Assembly (NCBI GenBank): GCA_018806915.1
Contig: JAGKQI010000103.1
Span: forward strand, 186,001 to 250,000
Length of the DNA stretch: 64,000 nucleotides
Source of the DNA: Phytophthora colocasiae
Taxonomy: Eukaryota; Oomycota; Peronosporomycetes; Peronosporales; Peronosporaceae
Direction: 5' to 3'
The notes beneath the pieces were generated by a model, which saw only the letters and a list, made by a program, of their open reading frames with translations, searched no databases and was not told the DNA's origin. Position numbers and translations under genes: made by a program. Each line of letters opens with the position of its first letter. Within the stretch, counting starts at the first letter, position 1. Shown here piece by piece: positions 35,688 through 45,814 of this stretch.

Positions 35688-37718
35688 ATGACGACCTCCA
35701 GCACCGTCTCGACCTCCAACGTGCGACAGCCGCAGGAACCTCAGCTGGTGCGCACCAACTCGGAGCTTCGCCTGGACATGCAGCGTCCCCGCTCGGTGCC
35801 CAAAATCACTGGCCGCAAGCTGCGTACTCCGCGTAAGTTTGTGATCACGGATGTGCCTGACGACGAGCTGAGCGTGTCGATGGACACCGCGTCCGACGCA
35901 TCAGAACAGCCCCGCGACGACAACAACAGCAATAATAACAACAACGAAGACTTGTCGGCCTCCAGCTCATCCGCACGCAAGGGCAAGACGCAGGTCAAAG
36001 GCCGCTTCACTATCACTGATCTGTCGCCTGAGTCTCCCGAGGCGTCGCCCGAGCGCGAAGATCTGTCGGTCTCCATGGGTCCGACGACTTCACGTGCACT
36101 AGAAGCTCCTAGACGACTGACATCAAGGAAATTGGCGACACGTAGACCGTTCCAGTCAGCGGGTGATGCTCGTCCCGCTGTCGGCTTGACAAAGGAAAGA
36201 CTTTCTCAACAGCAACAACAACTACAGCAGCAGGATGGACCCGTTCTCGCGTCGTTCCCGCAAGCTGCTGCGTCTTCACCGTCTTCTCGTTCAATGCGCT
36301 CAGCGTCGCCTGCTCGACCGCACAGCAACCAGATCAGCAGCAACAATAACAGCAACAATCAGACGCAAACGGTGTTCGATCACCATTTAGAGTTCCTGGA
36401 GAAGGAGACTCACGAGATAAAGTCGGTTCTGGAGAAGATGGTCGCTACAAATGCCCAATGGATCGAAGCTCTGACCTCTGCTGGACTTGTCCATGCGCCT
36501 AGGTTGAGTGAAGCGTCTATTTCCGAACCGGTGGCCCCCGTTGAGTCACCTCTGGAAAAGAAATACCGTGAAGTTGAGAAGGCTCACATGGAGCTGCAAG
36601 CCAAGTACGAGGCAGTCTGTCAGAAGAGTGAACGCTTGGAAGTGAAGAACGCCATGTTGGAGATCCGTCTACAGCAGCAGATCAACCGCTCGACAACGCT
36701 ACGATCGCAACTTGACAAGCTGACTCAGTACACGGAAAACCTGATTGGCGAGTCTTCGGAGCCTACTCTTCACGACTATGGCTCGGACTTGAACTCGATC
36801 TTTGGGGAGCAGTCTGAGGCCCATTCTCCTACTGCTGATGAAATGACTAGTGGCGGCGAGTACGGCTTTAACTATGATGTGGTGAAGTCGCGGCGGCAAA
36901 GATGGCGCGGTGTGGACGAGGAGTGTATGTCTGATACAAGCACTGAGGGTGAGTCGATTAGGAAATCCTCGTCGCCTCCACCATTCAGACGTGAAATGGA
37001 TAATAACCGGTACTTTAGCGACTCTGAGCTTACGACTGAGGACCTCGTGTCCAGCAACAACCATGCCAGCTCGTCTGCTCTCGACTCGCTGTTGAATGCT
37101 CAATGCAACCAACTCCGGCAGTCGTTGCGTTCGAAGAACAGGGCAGACGGTGAAGACCTTTCAGCGATTGACTCATTGGATTCATTGGCTGTGTGCCCGT
37201 CTGTCACGAATTTTGGCACAACCGGTGACGACGAGTACGACGGTAATAACCAGATTGGCCACTCGCTTCCCACGTCGAAGTATGAGCTATTGAAGCACAG
37301 CAACTCGGTGACTTCGCTGAACTACTCGACCGTTTCCTCCAATTCGTCCTTAGCCGGCTATGGACTACATCTGGCGACCATGGCACAGTCGAAATCTGGT
37401 TACTACGCCTCTGTTGCCGCCACGAGCTTGTTTGGCCCGCACCCAGAACCGTATCCGAACGCTTCAAATCAGCAAAGTGCCCCGCACGATGAGGACTCGG
37501 CGTACAACGTACTTAGTCCGGAGAACCTTCGTTTCCATGACTGCCAATCTCTGCTTCAAGCCGCTAAAGAAAGGAGCGCGCAGAAGGCGACTACACGTCG
37601 TGGGTTTCCCTTCACGGCCAGTACGAAGGCCACCTCTTTGCCGGGGGCGAATGAAGTCCCCGAACGGACACAATCGACAGGCAGCTTGTTTCAGCGATTT
37701 GCTGGGCGGCGGCGATAG
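35688..37718 (+). CDS. Unknown phospho-rich protein with coiled coil and repeated F-x-I-T-D motif
   Basis: A single exon of 676 aa from ATG 35688. The N-terminal 150 residues are basic and Ser-rich and carry two copies of a paired motif. One is RKFVITDV followed by LSVSM (residues 49-65); the other is GRFTITDL followed by LSVSM (105-130). GRFTITD fits the RFx(V/I) peptide bound by CCT domains of SPAK/OSR1-type kinases. Asn and Gln homopolymer tracts follow. Residues about 235-365 form a coiled coil (FLEKETHEIKSVLEKMV, then YREVEKAHMELQAKYEAV). The C-terminal half is Ser-rich and disordered, ending in Gly/Arg. No enzyme domain is seen. A scaffold role in kinase signalling is a guess from the motif. 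Confidence 0.78.
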   Translation: MTTSSTVSTSNVRQPQEPQLVRTNSELRLDMQRPRSVPKITGRKLRTPRKFVITDVPDDELSVSMDTASDASEQPRDDNNSNNNNNEDLSASSSSARKGKTQVKGRFTITDLSPESPEASPEREDLSVSMGPTTSRALEAPRRLTSRKLATRRPFQSAGDARPAVGLTKERLSQQQQQLQQQDGPVLASFPQAAASSPSSRSMRSASPARPHSNQISSNNNSNNQTQTVFDHHLEFLEKETHEIKSVLEKMVATNAQWIEALTSAGLVHAPRLSEASISEPVAPVESPLEKKYREVEKAHMELQAKYEAVCQKSERLEVKNAMLEIRLQQQINRSTTLRSQLDKLTQYTENLIGESSEPTLHDYGSDLNSIFGEQSEAHSPTADEMTSGGEYGFNYDVVKSRRQRWRGVDEECMSDTSTEGESIRKSSSPPPFRREMDNNRYFSDSELTTEDLVSSNNHASSSALDSLLNAQCNQLRQSLRSKNRADGEDLSAIDSLDSLAVCPSVTNFGTTGDDEYDGNNQIGHSLPTSKYELLKHSNSVTSLNYSTVSSNSSLAGYGLHLATMAQSKSGYYASVAATSLFGPHPEPYPNASNQQSAPHDEDSAYNVLSPENLRFHDCQSLLQAAKERSAQKATTRRGFPFTASTKATSLPGANEVPERTQSTGSLFQRFAGRRR

Positions 37719-38190
37719 CCTTTTTCTTCGTTCCAGTCTACTGTTCACCAGCCCTGCAGATGCAGAGAGCTCTCCTGTTTCCATAGTCCTCCAGTATCAG
37801 TAGTGACGTTCGTCGCCAGAATCTCGCCATCCAAGTCAGCCATCTTTGAAAACACAAGAAACATTTCCAGTGGGGGCGACAGCAAGCCTCTAGGGTAAGT
37901 GGCAGGTTCTGCTTGTCGCCTCCCCGTCATTTTTTGGTAGTAGTAGCGAAACTAGCACTGCGACTCAGTAGAGATCGCACTGAAGTATGTAATGAAATCC
38001 CAACGAACTGCTTCCATCACATTTTGCTCTTCAAGAAGAGTTTCATCATGCATGGAGAATCTCAATCATGAATTGCTGACGTACTTCAAAATGGCGACAT
38101 GTGATTCGCCGTTATCTGGAATTATCTCTCCTATGATTGGTGTAAATAAAATTGCCGTTTGATATTTCAAATTCAAATTCTAACTGCGCC
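37719..38190. promoter_or_regulatory. Spacer and probable promoter of the SNF2 gene
   Basis: These 472 bp lie between two plus-strand genes. They should contain the 3' UTR of the first and the promoter of the second. Direct AAATTC repeats occur just before the ATG at 38191. No gene is visible. Confidence 0.4.
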
Positions 38191-41100
38191 ATGGGGAAAT
38201 GGCAGCGCAAGTACGAGCGCGAGTGGCGTGACTACGCGCAGCAGGTGATCGCAGATCGCTTCGGCAAGTACGCGGTGCAGTGCGCTCCATCCGTGACGCA
38301 AGCAGACGAGCGTCAACTACGCGAAGTTTTGGCAGCAGCAGCGATCAAGCACGCTCCGCCCAACCACAGTCGATGGCACGCGTCTATTCCTCAGTCTCAG
38401 ACGCTTTCAGCGCCTCAAGACTCGGTCGTATCCGACGGATCGTACGTATATAGCACTCCACCTCATCCAGATAGCCAGAGTATTTTTCCAGCGTTCAGTT
38501 CGCAGGATTTCGGGTCCCCATCCGCCTCTCAACGTCGTGTTAGTGCTTCACAACGATTGCAAATACGGATGGCCGATGTGTCACCCATTGCAGACAATAG
38601 ACGGACTTCAATTGAGTGTGCTGGTACAATTTCTCCGCCTTCAGGAGCTGCAAAGTCGCCCTGGACACCAGGAAATTGGTCGCCGAAACCTGCTGGAAAG
38701 ACACGACGGACCCCTCGGCGGTCACTAGAACCGAGTTTCAGAGAAGACTTGGATGTTTCCATGCAGTCGATACACTTGAGTGATGACGAGAAAGATCATG
38801 AGAATGAAGTGGCTGTAAAAGATACACAGATGATCGATGTTTCTGAAGTGCATAACGAAGAAGAAAAGGTCGCGATGTCGATGGAAAAGGAAACACACGA
38901 AAATGACCAAGAGCAGATTGCTGAATATGGAGGATTGCCCATGGATGTCCAAGATGTCGAAGGAGAGATAATGATGCCTGACGACGAGGAAGAAATGAAT
39001 GTATCCAAGGAATTAATATTCAGCAGTGATAGCGAGGATGATGATCAAGAAGAAGAAGAAGAAGAGAAAAGTGAAGCTGAAGCTGAAGCCGAAGGTGGTA
39101 TTGAAACAGAAGCTGTGGCTGGTCCGGAACAATTGGAGCCAAGTTCACCAGCCAATGGTGGGAATGGTGATCAGTCTGATCATAAATCACCCCCTGAAGA
39201 CACTGAGAGGCCGCCATGGGCGTCAGAACCTGACTATGAATTTGGAGGTGGAGATGAATACAATGATGCGAAGCAACAAGAAGGCGAGCAACAAGATGTG
39301 GCGATGCAAGATCCAGAAGAACTAACTGGGGGAAGTTCACGTCGTATTCGTGACGAAAGTCGTAGACAAGAAGAACTGATTCATGAATATGCTGGTGATT
39401 CAGCTGCGCAGAAATATACACCAGCAAAATCCGTGAGAATGTCGACCCCCGCGTCGGCAAAACGCAGAAGCGCTTCTAAGAAGAACCAGCAGTCATGTGA
39501 AAGACGCTCAACGTTGGCACCCACTGCTTCCTCCCTTCGAAGAACGTCATATGCTTCACCCGCAACATTTTCAGCAAGAAAATCCTATGCAACTCCTACT
39601 GCTTCATCATCAAGAAAGCGAACGTTTGCTTCTCCGACAGCTTCGTCAACGAGACGAACCACGTTTGCTACTCCAACAGCTTCATCCGCCAGAAAAGCGT
39701 CACACGTGTCTGCTACACCGTCAATAAGACGAGCAGCGCAGACTCCCCCTACCGCCCCAGCGTCTTCTCACTCTGCATTATCTAGAAAACGCGCAAACCG
39801 AGGTGCTTTGTTGCACACGAAATTGCCACTGGAAATGGAATATCGGTTTGCAAGCGATCGGCGCCGGCGTCAGAGACGACGGAAGTCTCTAGCTGCGAAG
39901 CCAGGTGTGTTTCCGTACGTCGTGCCAGAACTACTCGTGGATCTTCAAGCATACCAGAAAGAAGCCCTGCATTGGATGCTGGAGAGGGAGAAAGACCCCG
40001 GGGCCCCTGTTACAATTGACCAGCAACGTCGTGGTGAAGCAGCGGCTGTAGATACTTTGGTGGCGAAAGTTTGCGGCGGAGTACTGGCAGATGAAATGGG
40101 GCTGGGTAAGACAGTATGTTGTCTCGCTCTAATCTGTGAGTCTTTACGTCAAGCTCGGGCTGCAGATGCAGAAGTAAGAAGCAAGACGGGCGGTACTGTG
40201 CCGCGCCTTACTCCTCCGACGCTAATCGTAACTCCACTCTCTATCTTGTCGCAGTGGGAACAAGAAATTCGAGCCAAGACGAATCTGAGTGTGGTGACGT
40301 ACCAAGGTGCTACACGTAAGACCTTCCGTTCTGCTACACAGTTCATGGGAGCAGACATTGTACTTTCAACGTATGACACTCTTCGACTTTTAGAGTGCAA
40401 GGTTCAGGACAAGGACAGTGACGATGAAGAAATTCCAGTTGGTGACGATAGATGGCACCAGGCTCCTCGTTTGACACCGCAGTCCAAGAAATCTGTGGTA
40501 ACATCAAAGCTGCACCAACTGCAATGGTTCCGAGTCATTTTGGATGAAAGTCATTTGATCGCAAACGCTGGCTGTGCTCGAGCGCAGGCTGCGTTTACAC
40601 TAGATAGCAGGCGTCGCTGGTGCGTGACTGGAACGCCCATCCAAAACCGAACTGCAGATTTAACGGCATTGCTGCAGTTTGTGGGACTTGGTCACCGTGC
40701 TCATGCTCTTTCTGAGCGTGAGCTTGGTGCACTGGTGCCTCGTGTCGTGATGCGAAGACTAAAAGCCACTGTGGACGCACATTCAAGAGCTCCTATCCTC
40801 GGGTTACCTGAGAAAATTGAAGAAACAATCGAGCTGGAATTCGCTTCAGATGTCGAGCGTGCTCTGTATATGCTACTGCATCGTTCCACTAAGCGGCAAG
40901 TGCTACGATATTTACAGTCCAAGGAGTCCAAACAAGGTCGACGCACTCCACTCACCACTCCGACGAAAGATGGAGAACGGCCGCTCTTCATGCATGTCTT
41001 TGAGCTTATCCTACGTCTTCGGCAGGTGTGTGATGCCTGCACTTTAGTGACTACAGATCCATTTGCTGAAGTGCAAACACGAACGGATAGTGCAGAGGCG

Positions 41101-41970
41101 TTAGTCGGGAATGGAAGAGATGGTATTTCCCCGTTCTCCACGGGGGAAATGGAATTGTTGCAGCGTCTTCAGGAACAGCACTCAGCAGATGACGCGATGG
41201 GGCGTGGCCGATTTGAGTCGACGAAGCTCGATGCATTGATGAAAGAGCTGAAAAAAGTGCGTGCTCGTCGAGAGCGTGTGCTGGTGATTTCGCAGTGGAC
41301 CAGCTTCTTGGATATGGTTGCCGAGCGTCTAGAGGCCCACAATGCTCAGTGCGAGACACGAGTTTCGTCCCTGGAAGAAGCTTCAAGAGAGGGTAATGAA
41401 GTGATAGCGTTTGCCACGTTAGACGGGAGGATGTCTGCTAAGGATCGAGAGCAAGTCGTGCGCAACTTCCAACTGCAAGAAAACAGCCTTGGCATTGGCC
41501 CAGTGGCTGGCCCGCCACTCGACGTGTTGCTCCTTTCCCTGCGCACTGGCGGCCTTGGATTGAACCTTACAGCTGCTGCGCATGTTTTCATCATGGAGCC
41601 TAGCTGGAATCCGAGCCTTGAGCGACAGGCCATCGATCGTGCTCATCGCTTCGGCCAGACAAAAGAGGTGCGAGTCGTTCGTTTCATCATTAAAGGCTCG
41701 ATCGAGGAACGGGTAGTGGCTTTGCAGAACAAGAAGCGACAGCTTACAGCTGCATTCCTGGGCGATGATGATATCCTGTCCAGCGCCAAGAAGAGCAGGC
41801 TACGTAAGGCTCGAATGTCAACTGGAGACCTCAGGAGACTGGTTTTCTCGGAGGAAGAGGACCCGAGTCAACACCGTGAAGGCGGACATGATGGTGATGA
41901 AGCTCAGCGTGTCGATGGAGAGAGCGATGGCAGCGTGACATGCATCGAGATAAGTGATGATGAAGAGTAG
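38191..41970 (+). CDS. SNF2-family DNA translocase, Rad5/Rad16-related without RING finger
   Basis: A single exon of 1259 aa; the first ATG is MGKWQRKYEREW. The first half is disordered, with an acidic region and five 12-13-residue repeats of the type RKSYATPTASS (39537-39730). The SNF2 ATPase has LQAYQKEALHWMLEREKDPG, Walker A in GGVLADEMGLGKT, LIVTPLSILSQWEQEI, DESH in place of DEAH (motif II), RWCVTGTPIQN, then ISQWTSFLDMV, SLRTGGLGLNLTAA and AIDRAHRFGQTKEVRVVRF. A spacer between the motif Ia and II blocks and the LRQVCDACTLV stretch recall Rad5, Rad16 and HLTF, but the C3HC4 RING that normally lies between the helicase lobes is missing. DNA-repair or chromatin remodelling in the nucleus is likely. 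Transcription-terminator type (TTF2) is an alternative. Confidence 0.9.
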   Translation: MGKWQRKYEREWRDYAQQVIADRFGKYAVQCAPSVTQADERQLREVLAAAAIKHAPPNHSRWHASIPQSQTLSAPQDSVVSDGSYVYSTPPHPDSQSIFPAFSSQDFGSPSASQRRVSASQRLQIRMADVSPIADNRRTSIECAGTISPPSGAAKSPWTPGNWSPKPAGKTRRTPRRSLEPSFREDLDVSMQSIHLSDDEKDHENEVAVKDTQMIDVSEVHNEEEKVAMSMEKETHENDQEQIAEYGGLPMDVQDVEGEIMMPDDEEEMNVSKELIFSSDSEDDDQEEEEEEKSEAEAEAEGGIETEAVAGPEQLEPSSPANGGNGDQSDHKSPPEDTERPPWASEPDYEFGGGDEYNDAKQQEGEQQDVAMQDPEELTGGSSRRIRDESRRQEELIHEYAGDSAAQKYTPAKSVRMSTPASAKRRSASKKNQQSCERRSTLAPTASSLRRTSYASPATFSARKSYATPTASSSRKRTFASPTASSTRRTTFATPTASSARKASHVSATPSIRRAAQTPPTAPASSHSALSRKRANRGALLHTKLPLEMEYRFASDRRRRQRRRKSLAAKPGVFPYVVPELLVDLQAYQKEALHWMLEREKDPGAPVTIDQQRRGEAAAVDTLVAKVCGGVLADEMGLGKTVCCLALICESLRQARAADAEVRSKTGGTVPRLTPPTLIVTPLSILSQWEQEIRAKTNLSVVTYQGATRKTFRSATQFMGADIVLSTYDTLRLLECKVQDKDSDDEEIPVGDDRWHQAPRLTPQSKKSVVTSKLHQLQWFRVILDESHLIANAGCARAQAAFTLDSRRRWCVTGTPIQNRTADLTALLQFVGLGHRAHALSERELGALVPRVVMRRLKATVDAHSRAPILGLPEKIEETIELEFASDVERALYMLLHRSTKRQVLRYLQSKESKQGRRTPLTTPTKDGERPLFMHVFELILRLRQVCDACTLVTTDPFAEVQTRTDSAEALVGNGRDGISPFSTGEMELLQRLQEQHSADDAMGRGRFESTKLDALMKELKKVRARRERVLVISQWTSFLDMVAERLEAHNAQCETRVSSLEEASREGNEVIAFATLDGRMSAKDREQVVRNFQLQENSLGIGPVAGPPLDVLLLSLRTGGLGLNLTAAAHVFIMEPSWNPSLERQAIDRAHRFGQTKEVRVVRFIIKGSIEERVVALQNKKRQLTAAFLGDDDILSSAKKSRLRKARMSTGDLRRLVFSEEEDPSQHREGGHDGDEAQRVDGESDGSVTCIEISDDEE

Positions 41971-42063
41971 AGAAATTTGATGTTTAGAGTATAAATTAGT
42001 TTGTTTGGCTTCCGGTTATGCTTTCCTATCTACAGTGTGTTGGTGTTGTTTTTCCTTGTGTAT

Positions 42064-43143
42064 CTACATGGTCAACTTGCGCTGGCGCTTGTTGGGTCGC
42101 TCGGGTGAGGACGCGGACCGAGTAACTCCGATGGATGACTTGGATGCAGTTGATCGAACAGGTGCAGGCGATGCTTGTGACGGAGACGGAGAGAGCGACT
42201 CTGTGCAAATGAGGTACAAGTCGTCCACGTCATCGTCCGATGAGACATCGTCTCTGTCTTCGTTGTTCTGGAACAGAGGGCCTTGCTCGATGGCCGTGGG
42301 GCTCTGCGTGAGTGACTTGAGGGGCTCTATCATCTCAGGATCAGCAGACTGGGACGATTTTGTCCTGATCGGAGCTGAAGTTGTGCCGAAGTAGGCGCCA
42401 CGCACAATTTTGAAGGATGCACGGTACGCTCTTTCCTCGATTTTGACGGTCTTGAGAGCCTTGAGCACCTCAGCGACAGTGAGGTTGTACTCCGACTTGG
42501 CCACGAGTTGGACAGCAGCCTTGGCCAAACTGGAGGCGGAGCATTCCAGAGATGAAATGTCCTCGACCACACGCTCAAGCACGTTGAAAACGGAGGCGAC
42601 ACAGTTGGCACGACGATCCGCGTCATTGTCGAAGGGGAGTTCGTTGATAAAGTCCCTCGCCATTGTGAACACGTTCGGGGGGTTGAATCGGAAACCGATG
42701 AGGCGAACAAGTTGCGCCTCAGCGTCAACCATTTGTGCCCTTGAAAACTTGCGCTCGCACATGAGGGCCATTTCCTCGAGGAGGATGGGCTTCCCCTCGT
42801 GCATCTTGCTGGCAGTCCACATACAAATCATGCCCAGAAGCTGGAGGGTGACGCGGTCCACTGAGTGTTCGCTGAGGTACTGGTCCAAGAAGTGCAGAGC
42901 GCCGAAGACTGTGTCCATCTGCAACTCGAACTCCTTGGCCGTCTCGAACATCCAACGACACACGCGCAGACGCCAGGCCGACGTCATACCGTGGCGCTGA
43001 ACATTAGAGAGATAGAGGGGATTGCGCACCGCCGGGTAGTGTTTCTCCTTGAGCAGCGCCCACTGGATGATCTCGTGCGCCTCGGACGCGCAAGGCTCAG
43101 GGAGCTCAAAGGGCATGCAGGACATGGACATATAGACAGGCAT
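42064..43143 (-). CDS. G1/S-type cyclin
   Basis: Taken from ATG 43141-43143 (MPVYMSMSCMPFELPEPCAS), 359 aa; another in-frame ATG at 43230 is possible. The cyclin box is clear: WRLRVCRWMFETAKEFELQM, then GALHFLDQYLSEHSVDRVTL and LLGMICMWTASKMHEGKPIL, followed by the second cyclin fold (FNPPNVFTMARDFINELPF). The R and K/E residues that contact a CDK are in place. The order resembles cyclins of the A/B/D/E group, with D-type flavour (LQLLGMICMWTASKM). The C-terminal 90 residues are Ser/Asp/Pro-rich, ending in basic RPNKRQRKL, a probable nuclear signal. No destruction box was noticed near the N-terminus. It converges with the SNF2 gene, with 93 bp between stops. Confidence 0.85.
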   Translation of the reverse strand: MPVYMSMSCMPFELPEPCASEAHEIIQWALLKEKHYPAVRNPLYLSNVQRHGMTSAWRLRVCRWMFETAKEFELQMDTVFGALHFLDQYLSEHSVDRVTLQLLGMICMWTASKMHEGKPILLEEMALMCERKFSRAQMVDAEAQLVRLIGFRFNPPNVFTMARDFINELPFDNDADRRANCVASVFNVLERVVEDISSLECSASSLAKAAVQLVAKSEYNLTVAEVLKALKTVKIEERAYRASFKIVRGAYFGTTSAPIRTKSSQSADPEMIEPLKSLTQSPTAIEQGPLFQNNEDRDDVSSDDDVDDLYLICTESLSPSPSQASPAPVRSTASKSSIGVTRSASSPERPNKRQRKLTM

Positions 43144-45814
43144 GGTGAGGGGACAAATAGACACAGAGAGGAATATACAACACGAGGCTTGTGTAGGCCA
43201 CGGGAAAGCGCGGAATGGCGCCAAGGGCATGAGGAAGAGGATGGCCAAGCATCATCGAGGCAAACCGGTATTGCCGGCAATATGGGCTGGGCGGGCTAAT
43301 GATCTTGCCCGCCCGGGCTGGATCACGTTCATTGGCAAATAAGACGTTGACGACTATCCGCGAATCAGAATGGAATAAAAAACTCTTTTAGACCAGTCGC
43401 AGACGAGTAGACTCGTTTATGTGCGAACGGGCCGAAGTGAACCCATTCGCACTTAGCCTAACAGGCTTGATACAGAAATACATCGAGGTGACAGGTGGCG
43501 GGGATGAGGAGTGCCGAACATGATGCCTTTGCCTGTCAAGGTGGCAGCAAGTTTGGCAGAGCCTGCCCGTGTGGTGAGTTCACGAGGCAGTTTTGAAGTA
43601 CTGCGCATTGGAGGCAGAGGTCGCTTTTGCGCGCGTCGAGCGGCATGGCGTGCTGCCAGCAGTGCGACCCGGGTTGGGCCACGCCACTTTTCTTTCGCTT
43701 TCGATCTGACGCATTTCCTCAGCTGCAAATGAGAGCCCCAACCGGCGCCACTAGGTTTGTAAAGCATCTCTACAGGAATGCACAAAGGTCAGCCTTGAGG
43801 TGCCAAGGTTGCGAGCTGCAGTACATGTTCACCGACGCGAGTAAGCTGCCTTGTAATGATCGTCGAGACCGACACCACGGGGGCTTTCCCGTTACTAGTA
43901 CAATTTTCGGGAGTGATTTGTGAAACCCGAATCGTCAATATAGGCAGGTTTACAATTCGTGCTTTCAGCAAGATATCACCTCGTCGGTGGAGTACGCCAT
44001 GTCGACTTCCTCAAGACTGATTCAGTCATTGAGGCCCGGCAAGTGCTTGTCAGGTCGCTGGTCAGCGATCTAGACGCAGTACTAGTATCTGGGAACTCTG
44101 TACCGGTACCCGAAAATGCTGTGGCCATGATGTTCATGTATCGGGACATGAAACAGGCCTCATCCTAACCGGTAGTTCACAATCAGCATTACGCCGATGC
44201 ACCGGTATAACCAGCGTTTGGTGATGATGAACACGACGACTGTCCAGTGGATATTTCTGGTGTTTGGGCGTCAACTACAGCGACAGCGCTGAGACTTTCA
44301 TCGCCGTAGCGGTTGTTTTCGGTCTACTGGAAGCCGCGAATCGATCGACGCATTCTGATAGCAGGCGCGAATACGCCCACGCCCCTGGATTTACCAAGAC
44401 CATACAGTATCCAGCTCTATGTTCGTGTCTAGTAAGGCAGCACCACGCGGAACAGCTTTGTGCTGACGCACCGAGTTGAAGCTCGTGTGTTTCATTTGCC
44501 AAAGCGTTGCTATTTTTATTTTTACTTGACGAAAATTCTTCAACCGCAACTCCACTAACGGTTCTCCAAAACACATTTCCTCTCTGCTGATGTACACGTA
44601 ACGCCGTTAAGGCTTTTAACAGGATGTTCTTGCGTGCAAGCTCGACCAAGATGAAGTCCTGTGTATGATAGTACCAACCTTGCGGCGAAAAAAATAACAA
44701 CGGCTTTTCGGCTTGTTTATGGCACATGCATGAGACCGACAATCGAGCAACGCCGCTTGGTCGTTCCTGCAGAGAGAGTCGAGCAACATGGAGGGATCGG
44801 GGATCAGACCACGGCGCTCAAGGCTAGAGTGCACGTAATGCTGCAAGAGCAACAGGTACAGCACTAGTGTGCATGTACAGTAGTCCAGCCTTCGGATAAT
44901 ATCATCGTGTGCAACGTTCGGCATCCGCGCTGGATGCAAGCGCCGAAACCGACTTCTTTGGGCAAACGGGGCTCTATCTATCGCGCCCTTTCGCCAAGGT
45001 CTCGGATATTCAACGTGTTCAGATCACCACCGCCTTTGGCACAGGCTGTGCCGTGCCTCGCAGCTCGTCTCAGAGCCTTGTACTTCACCAGCTGACAGAA
45101 AACTTTTCAATATGGCACCTGCTGCCGTTTGCCAACCAAGTTGGGCCTTGAATTAAAAGTGCACCAGAATTAACTGGCGAAATATGCCAAGCAGCAACGT
45201 TTCAAAGCCAATCATGCCGGGTTTCTCTCTGTATGAGAAAACCCCAACTGCTTTACAGTTAGGCAATGCTTGCTCCAGACCGACGCCGCAGGTGCAAACC
45301 GATGCAAACCGCCAGTATATTCTAGCGGTGAACACGATGCATTTCCTAAAAACAACAAGTTTGCTTTCACATTTAATACCCTCTTATATAGAACTCAAAA
45401 CAAAATTTAAACTAAATAAACAGGAGCAACCCAACTCCCACAACTCAATTCAGCTGTAATCGCTTCAAACTCAACACAATCAAAGCCAAACCAACTACTG
45501 TACATTCATAAAATTTGCGCTGGCTTCTTGTTTTTGGACTGCCCCACTTCTGCGACGCCATTCCGCAATTTGCACTCGAACAGACAAGTCCTCGTTCCGC
45601 CCTCGCGCTTGAAGCTCCACCGCCTGAGCCTCCCGCCCAGCCCTCGCCCGAGAGACCAAGCCGTTCTTGCTTCTATCTCTCTCTGTCTCGTGCCTCTCTC
45701 TGTCTTCCGTTTCTTCGCTTCTCGCTTGTTGTACCCTGCAGGAGAAGCCCTAGCAACTAAAGTCCTCCCGACCAAACCGCTACATAAGAAGAGACTCAAG
45801 AACAGAGAGAAAGC
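43144..45814. other. Gene-poor 2.7 kb with possible coding remnants
   Basis: No intact gene is supported. A minus-strand basic frame (43453-43785) and a plus-strand frame at 43959-44168 (VSDLDAVLVSGNSVPVPENA) are open but domainless. A frame at 44909-45151 reads SAETDFFGQTGLYLSRPFAK and LHQLTENFSIWHLLPFANQ. It has coding character but no start or splice context, and I take it as a remnant. The segment 45580-45814 is pyrimidine-rich and is the likely promoter and 5' UTR of the kinase gene. Confidence 0.4.

Noticed and set aside
39020..39460. A minus-strand 146-codon frame in the SNF2 gene
   Set aside because: It mirrors the acidic low-complexity region of the plus-strand protein.
43453..43785. 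A basic 110-codon minus-strand frame
   Set aside because: It starts from a non-ATG codon, has no domain and no splice partners; left as possible noise.
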